From JABDMH01 sp965223165 (lineage in GTDB: Bacteria; Bacteroidota; Bacteroidia; Chitinophagales; Saprospiraceae), in NCBI GenBank assembly GCA_965223165.1, contig CBDCVQ010000013.1:1-64000 (forward strand): a DNA stretch of 64,000 nt, in the 5' to 3' direction. The notes beneath the pieces are model-generated. The model saw only the letters and a program-made list of their open reading frames with translations, did no database searches and was not told the DNA's origin. Shown piece by piece: positions 33,236-41,428 of the stretch. How positions within the stretch are numbered: position 1 is the first letter of the stretch; each line of letters begins with the position of its first letter. The position numbers and the translations under genes are program-made.

Positions 33236-34129
33236 AAAGGATTTTTCCAAGAATAGGAGTTGCTATGAAAAATAACGGAATTTCCTCCACATTGCTGGAT
33301 GACCGGAAAGCCCTCTATACTTTAAAGAACTGGAACAAGGATTTCTCAAAACAAGGGAACAGTTAATTTGAGGAATTATAGTACAGAAACGAAGAAAATG
33401 AAAGCCCAGGGGAAGCTGCAGATTCTGGGCGATCTGGAGCACTACGGCATGGCTGAGGCATCAAGGATCCATGGTGTAAGCACGTTTGTGGTGTATCGAT
33501 GGAAGTCCAGATACGACAGGCAAGGAGAAACCGACTTGTGTCGGTCCCAGGGGAGAAATTGACCGTGAGAAACGAGACATGGGACGAGAGACTGAGCGGT
33601 TGGGGTAGGTGGTGGCTGATCAGGTGTTAACGATACGGATCAAAGAGGAGTTGCTAAAAAAAGCGATATCGGTGGGCAGGATAGTACATCGTTTACTCAA
33701 TTGTGGTTTTGGCAGCTTGACAGAACTTTTTAAGAGAACGTTCCCGACACTTTCCGGCAGGTCAAAATATGCCTCGGAGGTTTGTTCCTTTCCTTTTGCG
33801 AAACGAGCATAATCTGACGAGGGCATCCGTGGGATGGAAATCTTAAGGCTGGTGATTTTGCAGTCAGAGATGCAACCCTCGGGGTCTAAGTATCGTATTA
33901 CAATTGCATGATCGCATACCAATTGCTCTGGCCAGTCGACATTTGTGCCTATGTTTCGTAGTTAGGACTAATGTAGGTCCAGGAGGAGATGGATAAGGGG
34001 AGAAGAGTCCACTTATTATTTGTGTGACTGAAACATGTGGCGGTGTGAGAAAGGTTTCATCGCGCGTCTGGAGGCTTAAACCGACTGAACATGCCAAAAC
34101 TAACTTTATCATCAATCAAAGATTAAATT
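33236..34129. other. Gene-poor region with a transposase remnant
   Basis: About 890 bp between the TPR gene and the exported protein at 34130. Apart from the decayed transposase at 33368-33680 nothing is recognised. A minus-strand open frame at 33620-33922 overlaps the remnant and looks spurious. The segment is AT-richer than the flanking housekeeping regions. Confidence 0.5.
33368..33680 (+). pseudogene. Transposase OrfA-like remnant (IS3-type helix-turn-helix)
   Basis: The first frame, from 33368, encodes AEASRIHGVSTFVVYRWKSRYDRQGE, the helix-turn-helix of IS3-type OrfA proteins. It stops at 33563. In another frame the sequence continues through about 33555-33680 as an OrfA-like leucine-zipper tail (REKRDMGRETERLG, stop, VVADQVLTIRIKEELLKKA), with an in-frame TAG at 33606. 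A frameshift and a stop therefore inactivate it. No OrfB and no terminal repeats are seen. Confidence 0.65.
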
Positions 34130-34747
34130 ATGAAGCGGTTGCCACTACTATGTATTTGGATTCTGTTGTTGAGTAGCCTCACCTCCTTCGGTCAGATTGA
34201 GGATTCAGTAACACTTACGGTGATCACCGTCGAGTCTAAGGAACTTCGCGACTTCTACCGTTTTGAGGGAATCGACTATTTCAAGATGACGATAGTGGGT
34301 GAGAATGTGAAGGGCCGGCATTTTATCTTGTCCAGCAATGAATTTTGGGATGGCAAATCCGTCAGATTGGACACAATTGCGAATACCGAAATCCTCAAAA
34401 GGAGAAATCGAACAGACACCTTGCATTTAAGAGTTATGTCGAGGAAGACAGGCGAAGACACTACTAAATTTCAGTTTCATTTGCCGGGATTTTCGGTGCA
34501 AAGGAAGTTTCGGACCATACCAAGGGATATATACAGTCTGCGGGATATAACCTCCACCGGAGAAAAGGTGATACCTGCAGCAACTCCAATTACACTACTG
34601 GTGTATAGTCTCCCTTATGAAGATCCTGAGCATCCAGGAAGTTTGTTCTATTGCGAATTGAGCCGGGAGGGAATTCCACCGGAGAGGTGGGGTGAAGAAT
34701 TCGGTGTGCAGCACTACATTATTTTTAAGATAGAGTTCATCGACTAG
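34130..34747 (+). CDS. Exported protein of unknown function
   Basis: 205 aa. A clear signal peptide (MKRLPLLCIWILLLSSLTSFGQ) indicates export. The mature part is rich in charged residues and beta-strand-like segments (VTLTVITVESKELRDF, KMTIVGENVKG, TLHLRVMSRKTG, ITLLVYSLPYED) and has a single cysteine near the end. I do not recognise a family. It is monocistronic and converges on the symporter gene. Confidence 0.55.
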   Translation: MKRLPLLCIWILLLSSLTSFGQIEDSVTLTVITVESKELRDFYRFEGIDYFKMTIVGENVKGRHFILSSNEFWDGKSVRLDTIANTEILKRRNRTDTLHLRVMSRKTGEDTTKFQFHLPGFSVQRKFRTIPRDIYSLRDITSTGEKVIPAATPITLLVYSLPYEDPEHPGSLFYCELSREGIPPERWGEEFGVQHYIIFKIEFID

Positions 34748-34830
34748 ACTAGTCGCTGGAGAGGTCTACCAGCGATCCTTAGTTTGCATAATAATGCGAT
34801 CGACGAGCGTGAGACATCACGGTGTCAAAA

Positions 34831-36249
34831 TCAAGCACTAGCTTCAACCCGCTGCCCTTTCCCTAAATGCACCAATCCCAGACAGACCAACGTCAGCATG
34901 CCGAGCAGCAGGAGATCTAATCGTATCCCAGCAATCTTGGTAGGCAACCAACCGAGCTGGGAGCAGACGACCAGTAGGATCGAGATCAAGGTGAGGATCG
35001 GCACCAATTTGAATTGATGTGCCCGATCCGAGAATACCCCGGTGAAGATCATGGGCGCTAACAGGGCTGTACCAGCAAAGCTTGCTCTCGCCAGGAGTAC
35101 CAATTGATCGCTAGTGAGCAGGGCGAAGACGAGGGCCATAACGGCAAAGGCACCGATGGCCAAGCGAGATCGCCGGATCATGCTCTTGTCGGTGCCGGTG
35201 AGTAGCGACCGCGTCTCACCGCCCAACGCAAAGATCTGAGAGTCCGCGGTGGAAATAGCAGCGGCAATGAGTCCGATCAGCACGAACGCTCCTAGATAGC
35301 CCGCCTGGTCATGCAGTAAGGTATTGCCCAGAAAGTCGGGCACGCTGGCGTCCGGGTACTTAATGGCCCCGTACATGCCCAGGAAAGCGGTGGGTAGGAT
35401 CACCAAAATGGCAAAGGTACCCAAGCCGATCGCGGTGCGAAATAGCGCCTTGTGGTCTTTCATGATGATCAGCCGCGTGGACACCTGTGGCTGCGTAAAG
35501 GGGATCAAACAGATGGCTACCATCGACCCAAATAAGAACTGAAAGTCAAAAAGTCCCTTCGGCCCCGGCACCGAAAGCAGCGCTTCATTTTGCGCTGCGA
35601 CCTGCCTAAACATCTCTCGAAAGCCACCTACCTTGTCCAGGCAGACCAAGCCGATCACCCAGATGACAATCAGCAGGACGATCCCCTGCAACGTATCATT
35701 GTAGATGATGGCCTTCAGGCCGCCAATTTCACTGTAGATCATCATGACCACCACCATGCCGATCGCCCAGACCCAAAGTGGTACGGTGGGAAAAGCTTGC
35801 TCTAAAAAGAGCGCCACACCGCGGATCTGGATGGCCACATAAGGAATCAAAAAGACAAAGGCCCCCAAGAAGGCTGCGATGCCAGCCAGTCTTGACTTAT
35901 ACACCCGAGCCATAAAGCCGGCCATGCCGTAGTACTGAGTGCCCTCCACCTTTTTGCGCAGGTAGTAGCCAAACCACATCAGGCCAAAGACCATCACCAG
36001 GTCCGACACCGCAATAAAGATCCAAGCACCTACCCCATGGGCCCGAAAGAAATCAGGCATCCCCAAAATGGTAAAGGTGCTAAACAGCGTAGCCGCAAAC
36101 GTAAACAGACCCAGAAAAGAGCCCAAATTGGCCCCCGCTAGAAAGTACTCCTTGCTGGAGCTGCTCGTCGACCGGTTGACAAAGGAAAAGAGTATCAGCA
36201 GCCCCACATAGATGGTGCCAACAATCAGGAGTGTCTTAAGCATCGTCAA
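34831..36249 (-). CDS. Sodium:solute symporter family transporter
   Basis: 472 aa, about 13 hydrophobic segments, typical SSS length. KEYFLAGANLGSFLGLFTFAATLFSTFTILGMPDFF is the TM1 region (substrate and Na site), and AAAISTADSQIFALGGE is the conserved TM8 segment with the Ser/Thr Na2 site. The substrate cannot be read from sequence; pantothenate, proline, monocarboxylate and sugar types look alike. It overlaps by 14 bases the small membrane gene upstream, a pairing typical of DUF3311/SSS transporters. The neighbouring sugar operon suggests an acid-sugar or related substrate, weakly. Confidence 0.88.
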   Translation of the reverse strand: MTMLKTLLIVGTIYVGLLILFSFVNRSTSSSSKEYFLAGANLGSFLGLFTFAATLFSTFTILGMPDFFRAHGVGAWIFIAVSDLVMVFGLMWFGYYLRKKVEGTQYYGMAGFMARVYKSRLAGIAAFLGAFVFLIPYVAIQIRGVALFLEQAFPTVPLWVWAIGMVVVMMIYSEIGGLKAIIYNDTLQGIVLLIVIWVIGLVCLDKVGGFREMFRQVAAQNEALLSVPGPKGLFDFQFLFGSMVAICLIPFTQPQVSTRLIIMKDHKALFRTAIGLGTFAILVILPTAFLGMYGAIKYPDASVPDFLGNTLLHDQAGYLGAFVLIGLIAAAISTADSQIFALGGETRSLLTGTDKSMIRRSRLAIGAFAVMALVFALLTSDQLVLLARASFAGTALLAPMIFTGVFSDRAHQFKLVPILTLISILLVVCSQLGWLPTKIAGIRLDLLLLGMLTLVCLGLVHLGKGQRVEASA

Positions 36250-36469
36250 TCGTTTTAGCGGTGTCGTTTAGTCCCGGATGCACCCTGGAGCCGGCGATCA
36301 GCAGTGCCAGTAGTACCAGTGTCTGAAGGATCCCCACCCACAGTGTGTATGGCATGCCCAGCCAAAACGGGTCCACCTGACCCACAGGCGTCACCAAAGG
36401 CGTAAACGTCAAAATAGCGATGACAATCACCAGAATACAGATCGATCGCCAGATAAATTGTCGACTCAT
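36236..36469 (-). CDS. Small two-helix membrane protein (DUF3311-like) paired with symporter
   Basis: 77 aa with two hydrophobic helices (residues 7-28 and 40-60) and the PFWLGMPYTLWVGILQT segment typical of small partner proteins encoded before sodium:solute symporters (panF/yhjB-type pairs). Its end overlaps the transporter start by 14 bases, so translation is coupled. It probably assists assembly or function of the transporter. Confidence 0.75.
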   Translation of the reverse strand: MSRQFIWRSICILVIVIAILTFTPLVTPVGQVDPFWLGMPYTLWVGILQTLVLLALLIAGSRVHPGLNDTAKTIDDA

Positions 36470-36507
36470 AAGGGGGCAGTTTGGTGATTTTGAAGATAGA
36501 GAAAAAA

Positions 36508-36519
36508 GTGACTAGAGTG
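36508..36519 (+). repeat. GTGACTAGAGTG, short repeat unit
   Basis: One and a half units of the GTGACTA family, in the 5' flank of the group II intron. Related arrays lie at 18899, 19431 and 38561. Confidence 0.45.
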
Positions 36520-36564
36520 CCTTTGCGCCATGCAAAATCCATGGAGTTGATAAGGATAAAAGTA

Positions 36565-38501
36565 TCCGATCAAGTATTGTCCCTACGGGTGGGAGTCCCG
36601 TACGGTAAGGAGTAGTCAACCGCCGGAAGCGAGTCTTGCGTAGTCAATAGAGATGTTGGCACGAAGCGTAGACAGCGACTGATGAAGGACTGTGAGATAG
36701 CCTCGAAAGTAGTGAAATGCTGATGCCTTAACTATAGTCACAGTTGGGGCGAGATCAAAGTCACGATACAGACGAGTGGTGGCGAATCGGCCGGGGTTTA
36801 GAAGCAGTTCAGAGTCAGCAGGGGAACCATGGGAACATGGGAGAGCCTACCGTCTCCTCCACGAATACGGGCATGGATGACCTGACCGCAAACATCCGAG
36901 CGACCGTGGTCGATGATGCTACCGCGGGAGCGAGCAGAAAAAGGCATCAAGGTGGAGGTATGCGTGGCCGAGGGGGACCGAAGGCGCGGAGAAGGACGGA
37001 GGCAGTCTTAGTATCCTCATAGTACCGTTAGAAAAGTGGGAAATCGACTCCACGAAAGCCACGGATTAGGGAAGGGGGATACCTTACAAGGGGTCTGCAT
37101 ATTGGAAACATTACGAGTACCAGAGACAAGAGAAGGATGTCAACAGTAGAGATGCAGATAGCGACCAGATCACGGGAACACCGGGGCGAGGCGCTGACGA
37201 ACCTGCACGGCTATATCACGCCAGGCTTTATGGCAGAAAGCTATCTGGGCCTTAATAAGAAGGGTGCCAGCGGAGTGGACGGCCAGAGTTGGGCGGATTA
37301 TGCGGAGAACTATGAGCAGAGCATAGGGACCCTGCATACGGCCTTCAAGAGTGGTAGCTACCGCGCACCCCATATACGCCGAGCGTATATACCGAAGGGG
37401 CGTGGTCAGCGGCCGTTAGGGCTACCGACGGTAGAGGACAAGATACTGCAAAGCGCAGTGAATAGAGTTTTGACGCCGGTGTATGAACAGGAGTTCTATA
37501 GCTATTCGTACGGATTCAGGCCAGGGAAGTCAGCGCATCAGGCGTTGGAGGCATTGTACAAGGAAGTAAGTTATGAGGGCAAGCGCTATATCATAGACGC
37601 AGACCTACGCAATTACTTCGGCAGTATAAACCACCAGCAGTTACGGGGGTTTCTGGATCGCCGGATAAAAGATGGAGTGATACGCAGACAGATAGATAAA
37701 TGGCTGAAAGCGGGGATACTAGAGGATGGGCAGGTGCACTACCCGAAAGAGGGTACCCCACAAGGGGGCATCATCTCCCCGTTGTTGGGCAATATCTATC
37801 TACATTATGTACTGGACGAGTGGTTTAGTGAGCAAGTGCAAGGTCGGCTAAGGGGCAGAAGCAGTTTGATCCGTTATGCGGACGACTTTGTGATGTGTTT
37901 TAGCGACCAAGCGGATGCGGAGCGGGTGCTGGCCGTACTACCGAAACGTTTGGGCAAGTATGGCTTGAGCCTCCATGAGGACAAGACGCGCCTGATCGAT
38001 CTGGGGAGTGGAAAGCGAGGAGCGCGGAGTTTTGACTTTTTGGGCTTTACCCATTATCTGGGCAGAAGCAGGAGAGGCAACGCGATACTCAAGCGCAAGA
38101 CCAGCAGCCGGAAGCTGACCGAGTCCTTACATAAGGTAAGTCAGTGGATACGGCAGCATCGACACCGGCCGATCGGCCAGATCGTAGCAGAGCTGAATCG
38201 TAAGCTAAGAGGCTACTACAATTACTATGGGATTACCTTTAACAGCCGGGGTATAGTCAGGTACTTCGAAGGAGTGAAGCGCCTACTATTCAAGTGGATC
38301 AACCGAAGAGGAGGCAAACGAACCTGGAACTGGACGAGGTATAACCAACTCATCAAAGAGTGGCAGCCCTTACTCAGACCCAAAGTGTATCACCGCTATC
38401 CTTTAGCGAAACCCTTGTAGGAGGAACCGTATGCGGGAAATCCGCTCGTACGGATCTGTGGGGGAGCGGGGAGGTAACGATCCGCTCTACCCGGAAGAGT
38501 T
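36565..38501 (+). mobile_element. Group II intron (ends approximate)
   Basis: About 570 bases of non-coding domain I-IV-like sequence precede the maturase, with motifs usual in bacterial introns (GGTGGGAGTCCCGTACGG, GCCGGAAGCGAGTC, GAAAGTAGTGAAATGC). After the ORF comes a 34-nt domain V-like hairpin (about 38424-38457: GAACCGTATGCGG, GAAAT, CCGCTCGTACGGATCT) and a domain VI-like stem (GAGCGG/CCGCTC, about 38464-38487). The 3' end is probably near the CTACCC at 38496-38501. The 5' end was not resolved; a GTGYG-type start is not clear. It sits between genes, so splicing is not required for host gene function. Confidence 0.8.
37137..38420 (+). CDS. ltrA: Group II intron reverse transcriptase/maturase
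   Basis: 427 aa. RT motifs are intact: RRAYIPKGRGQRPLGLPTVEDKILQ (RT2), YSYGFRPGKSAHQAL, YIIDADLRNYFGSINH (catalytic D155/D157), PKEGTPQGGIISPLLGNIYLH (RT4) and RYADDFV with YADD at 247-250. The C-terminal GIIM maturase domain is present (RRHRPIGQIVAELNRKLRGYYNYYG). There is no HNH endonuclease, so mobility would use nicks at replication forks or another target. The start is the ATG at 37139 or a nearby codon. It appears functional. Confidence 0.95.
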   Translation: MSTVEMQIATRSREHRGEALTNLHGYITPGFMAESYLGLNKKGASGVDGQSWADYAENYEQSIGTLHTAFKSGSYRAPHIRRAYIPKGRGQRPLGLPTVEDKILQSAVNRVLTPVYEQEFYSYSYGFRPGKSAHQALEALYKEVSYEGKRYIIDADLRNYFGSINHQQLRGFLDRRIKDGVIRRQIDKWLKAGILEDGQVHYPKEGTPQGGIISPLLGNIYLHYVLDEWFSEQVQGRLRGRSSLIRYADDFVMCFSDQADAERVLAVLPKRLGKYGLSLHEDKTRLIDLGSGKRGARSFDFLGFTHYLGRSRRGNAILKRKTSSRKLTESLHKVSQWIRQHRHRPIGQIVAELNRKLRGYYNYYGITFNSRGIVRYFEGVKRLLFKWINRRGGKRTWNWTRYNQLIKEWQPLLRPKVYHRYPLAKPL

Positions 38502-38560
38502 TTTCCTCGGAGGGTATCTAGCCACAGTGAGCTTGAGTTCGGGGAGAGCTCGTTCTCCTC

Positions 38561-38656
38561 CAACTTTAGTCACTGTAGGTCACTCTAGATCACTATAGTC
38601 ACTGCCTTCAACTTTAGTCACTATAGGTCACTCTAGATCACTTTAGTCACTCCCCC
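38561..38656. repeat. Tandem duplication of a 48-bp GTGACTA-family unit
   Basis: Copy 1 is 38561-38608 and copy 2 is 38609-38656, differing at about five positions. Each holds AACTTTAGTCACT, TAGGTCACTCTAGATCACT and TAGTCACT. It ends at the SDR stop codon. Read on the other strand the cores are AGTGACTAAAGTGATCTAGAGTGAC, the same family as the arrays near 18.9 kb. Confidence 0.85.
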
Positions 38657-39423
38657 TACAGCCTCTCCACCATCATGCCGCCATCGACCACGATGATCTG
38701 GCCGGTGGAGTAGGGGAGGTCGCCCCGGACGAGGGAAAGTACCGCCTTGCCCACGTCTTCCGGGGTACCCCATCGCCGTTGAAGAGCCAGCCCCTCTTCT
38801 AGCATCTTGGTGTACTTCTCCTCGACCGTACTGGTCATATCGGTGCGGGTGATGCCCGGTTGGATCTCGTAGACAGGGATGTCATACTCGGACAGTTTGA
38901 CCGCAAAGAGCTTGGACATCATGCTCATGCCGGCCTTGGAGATGCAGTATTCCCCACGACTCTGAGAGGCCATCACGGCGGAGACGGAGGTGACATTGAC
39001 GATGCAAAAGTCTTGATCGGGAGCAGCCGCTTTCCAGTCCACCATCTGATTGGCCACCAGTTGGCTCAGGAAGAAGGGGCCACGCAGGTTGATATTCATG
39101 ACCCGATCGTAGCTCTCTATCGTGGTTTCGAGCAGGTCCAGTCGCTGCTTGGGTGCCACCCCCGCGTTGTTGACCAGGGCGTGAATGGGCCCAAGGGATT
39201 CCGTGACGAAGGAGACCAAGCGACGGCGGTCGGCTTCCTCTGCTACATTGCCTTGAGCATACACCACTTGGCCGCCCAGGCCCTCCAACGCTTGTAGCAC
39301 ATCTGACACCCGGCTGGCGTCTCGTACGCCATTGATCGCCACGTTCCATCCATTTGCCAGGAGGCATTGGGCGATGCCTAGGCCAATACCTCTGGATCCT
39401 CCGGTTACCAATGCATTTTTCAT
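38656..39423 (-). CDS. Short-chain dehydrogenase/reductase (FabG-like)
   Basis: 255 aa from the ATG at 39421-39423; the longer open frame upstream overlaps the next gene and lacks similarity. TGGSRGIGLGIA is the cofactor loop, NNAGVA the structural motif, SVSAVMASQSRGEYCISKAGM carries catalytic Ser and YCISK (Tyr-Lys), and the end VVDGGMMVE is typical of FabG-like enzymes. It probably interconverts a sugar acid alcohol and ketone. It is the last gene of a tightly packed operon; five bases separate it from the Gfo/Idh gene. Confidence 0.9.
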   Translation of the reverse strand: MKNALVTGGSRGIGLGIAQCLLANGWNVAINGVRDASRVSDVLQALEGLGGQVVYAQGNVAEEADRRRLVSFVTESLGPIHALVNNAGVAPKQRLDLLETTIESYDRVMNINLRGPFFLSQLVANQMVDWKAAAPDQDFCIVNVTSVSAVMASQSRGEYCISKAGMSMMSKLFAVKLSEYDIPVYEIQPGITRTDMTSTVEEKYTKMLEEGLALQRRWGTPEDVGKAVLSLVRGDLPYSTGQIIVVDGGMMVERL

Positions 39424-39428
39424 CACCT

Positions 39429-40598
39429 CTATGCTAGATCTTCGATGGGCAGCCATTGCCGTTTTTCCCAACTCTCGATGCCCTTTTCCGCCAACTGTAC
39501 CCCCTTGGCTCCCTCCAATAGATCCCAGGGGAAGGGCTCGTCCAGCACGATGTGGCGGAGGAATAACTCCCACTGGACCTTGAAGGCATTGTCAAAGGTA
39601 GCGTCGGGGTCGACCGGAGTCCAACCGTCATAGAAATTGATGGGTTGGGGGATGTCGGGATTCCAAACCGGCACCGGCGTCTCTTCGTAGCTCTGGGTCA
39701 GGCAATCTCGGAGGCCTGCCATGGCTGATCCCTTGGTGCCGTCGATCTGAAGGGTCAGCAGGTCGTCGCGACGCACACGCACCGTCCAAGATGAATTGAA
39801 GTGGGCGATGATGCCGCCTTCCAGCTCAAAAGTGGCATAGGCAGCGTCGTCGGCAGTACATTGATAAGTCTCGCCGGATTCGTCATATCGGATGGGGATA
39901 TGCGTGGCGCCCAGACAGCTGACGGACTTCACCGAGCCAAAGACATTGTCCAAGACATAACGCCAGTGACAGAGCATGTCCATGATGATGCCGCCGCCGG
40001 CCTCCTTTCGATAGTTCCAAGACGGGCGGTTGATGGGCGTGCTGTGGCCTTCGAAGACCCAGTAGCCAAACTCGCCGCGCACGGATAGGATCTGACCAAA
40101 GAAGCCCTCATCGATCAGTTTTTTGATCTTCATCAATCCCGGAAGCCAGAGTTTGTCTTGTACCACCCCATGCTTGATGCCGCGCTCCTTGGCATGCCGA
40201 TAAAGCCCCAAAGCTTCGTCCAAAGTCACTCCGGTGGGTTTTTCACAGTAGATGTGTTTGCCGGCATCGATGGCTTGCTTGACGGCATTAAACCGCCGTC
40301 CGGTGATCTGGGCGTCAAAATAAATGGGGTACCCTGGCTTCTCCAAGGCCTCCTCGAGTGACGTCGTCCACTCGGTGATGTCGTGCTCGGCACAAAGGCC
40401 CTTGAGTTTCTCCGCATTTCTGCCTACCAAAATGGGGTCAGGCATAATCACCTCGTCAGGTCCGATGGCCACCCCACCCGCATCGCGGATCGCCACGATG
40501 GAGCGAATGAGGTGCTGTCGAGTACCCATGCGGCCGGTGACACCATTCATAATGATGCCTAGGCGGTGTGTCTTTTTAGCTGGATTTGCGTCTGTCAT
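39429..40598 (-). CDS. Gfo/Idh/MocA family oxidoreductase
   Basis: 389 aa from the ATG at 40596-40598. LGIIMNGVTGRMG replaces the standard glycine loop; YFDAQITGRRFNAVKQAIDAGKHIYCEKPTG contains the EKP motif with the active-site lysine; GGGIIMDMLCHWRYVLDNVFG contributes the C-terminal catalytic region. It is cytoplasmic, NAD(P)-dependent, and likely acts on a sugar or inositol-like compound. The gene starts within a few bases of the sugar isomerase stop codon, in one operon with GH88 and an SDR. Confidence 0.88.
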   Translation of the reverse strand: MTDANPAKKTHRLGIIMNGVTGRMGTRQHLIRSIVAIRDAGGVAIGPDEVIMPDPILVGRNAEKLKGLCAEHDITEWTTSLEEALEKPGYPIYFDAQITGRRFNAVKQAIDAGKHIYCEKPTGVTLDEALGLYRHAKERGIKHGVVQDKLWLPGLMKIKKLIDEGFFGQILSVRGEFGYWVFEGHSTPINRPSWNYRKEAGGGIIMDMLCHWRYVLDNVFGSVKSVSCLGATHIPIRYDESGETYQCTADDAAYATFELEGGIIAHFNSSWTVRVRRDDLLTLQIDGTKGSAMAGLRDCLTQSYEETPVPVWNPDIPQPINFYDGWTPVDPDATFDNAFKVQWELFLRHIVLDEPFPWDLLEGAKGVQLAEKGIESWEKRQWLPIEDLA

Positions 40599-40600
40599 AG

Positions 40601-41425
40601 TCAATCCTGTTCGATGAGATTATGGTAGGCTTGCACGATGTCATCCAAAAAAGCGGATTGATCCTGCGCCCAGTATTTTGTTGAGAAAATTTCTACCTCT
40701 TCGTAGCCATCAAAGCCGGCTTCCATCACCCACTGTCGGATCTGGGCGATGGGTATACATCCTTCGCCCATAATGCCGCGGTCGTTGAGCATGTCTTCGG
40801 TGGGTGATTTCCAATCACATATGTGAAAGGCAAACAAATGTCCATTGCTTCCACATCTCTCGATCTCTGCTTCCAGCTCCGGGTCCCACCAGAGATGGTA
40901 GACATCCACGGCAATCCCCACCCAGGGAGATTGGATGGCTTCGGCCGCCTCATTGGCCTGGCGCATCGTGTTGATCGCTGAGCGGGTGTCTGCGTACATG
41001 GGGTGCAGTGGCTCGATGGCCAACTTCACCTGATGTGCTTCGCAATCCGGCAGCAATGCCTGGATGCCGTCGACGATTTGTTGTCGTGAAGTATGCAATG
41101 GTTGCTGCGGATGTGCACCGCACACTAGGACCACCATTGGGGCTCCGAGCAGCTCGGCGCATTCTATTAACCCACGATTGTGCTCGATCGCACGCTGTCT
41201 CTCTCCGGCATCCGTATGCGGAAAAAATCCTCCTCGTACCAGCGACACGGTCTCCAGGCCATGGTCTTCAATGATCTTTCTGGCTTCCTTGGCGCCATAC
41301 GGTTGGATGGCATCTTCCCAGACGCTGATGCCGGCGATGCCACGGTCGGCATACGCCTTGGCTGCCTCGGGCAATGACCAGGGCTTGGTGGTGATCGTAT
41401 GAATACAAAGCCGGCTTAGGGTCAT
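40601..41425 (-). CDS. Sugar phosphate isomerase/epimerase family protein
   Basis: 274 aa, TIM barrel (xylose-isomerase-like). LCIHTITTKPWSLPEAAKAYADRGIAGISVWED opens the barrel; KLAIEPLHPMYAD carries the first metal Glu, AVDVYHLWWDPELEAEI the Asp-His pair, HLFAFHICDWK the second His, and GYEEVEIFS the last Glu. It probably isomerises a ketose or keto-sugar acid made by the neighbouring dehydrogenases. It lies three bases after GH88 and overlaps closely with Gfo/Idh. Confidence 0.9.
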   Translation of the reverse strand: MTLSRLCIHTITTKPWSLPEAAKAYADRGIAGISVWEDAIQPYGAKEARKIIEDHGLETVSLVRGGFFPHTDAGERQRAIEHNRGLIECAELLGAPMVVLVCGAHPQQPLHTSRQQIVDGIQALLPDCEAHQVKLAIEPLHPMYADTRSAINTMRQANEAAEAIQSPWVGIAVDVYHLWWDPELEAEIERCGSNGHLFAFHICDWKSPTEDMLNDRGIMGEGCIPIAQIRQWVMEAGFDGYEEVEIFSTKYWAQDQSAFLDDIVQAYHNLIEQD

Positions 41426-41428
41426 CAG

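Noticed and set aside
33620..33922. 100-codon minus-strand open frame
   Set aside because: It overlaps the decayed transposase remnant, has no recognisable domain and no clear start context.
37137..38420. Reverse transcriptase plus an Avd-like four-helix protein as a diversity-generating retroelement
   Set aside because: The RT has the group II maturase domain and intron domains around it, the four-helix gene is 18 kb away, and no template/variable repeat pair was seen.
38424..38457. Domain V variant as evidence of a dead intron
   Set aside because: The GAACCG...CGGATCT form is, as far as I recall, found in other bacterial introns, and the maturase is intact; the sequence alone does not show loss of function.
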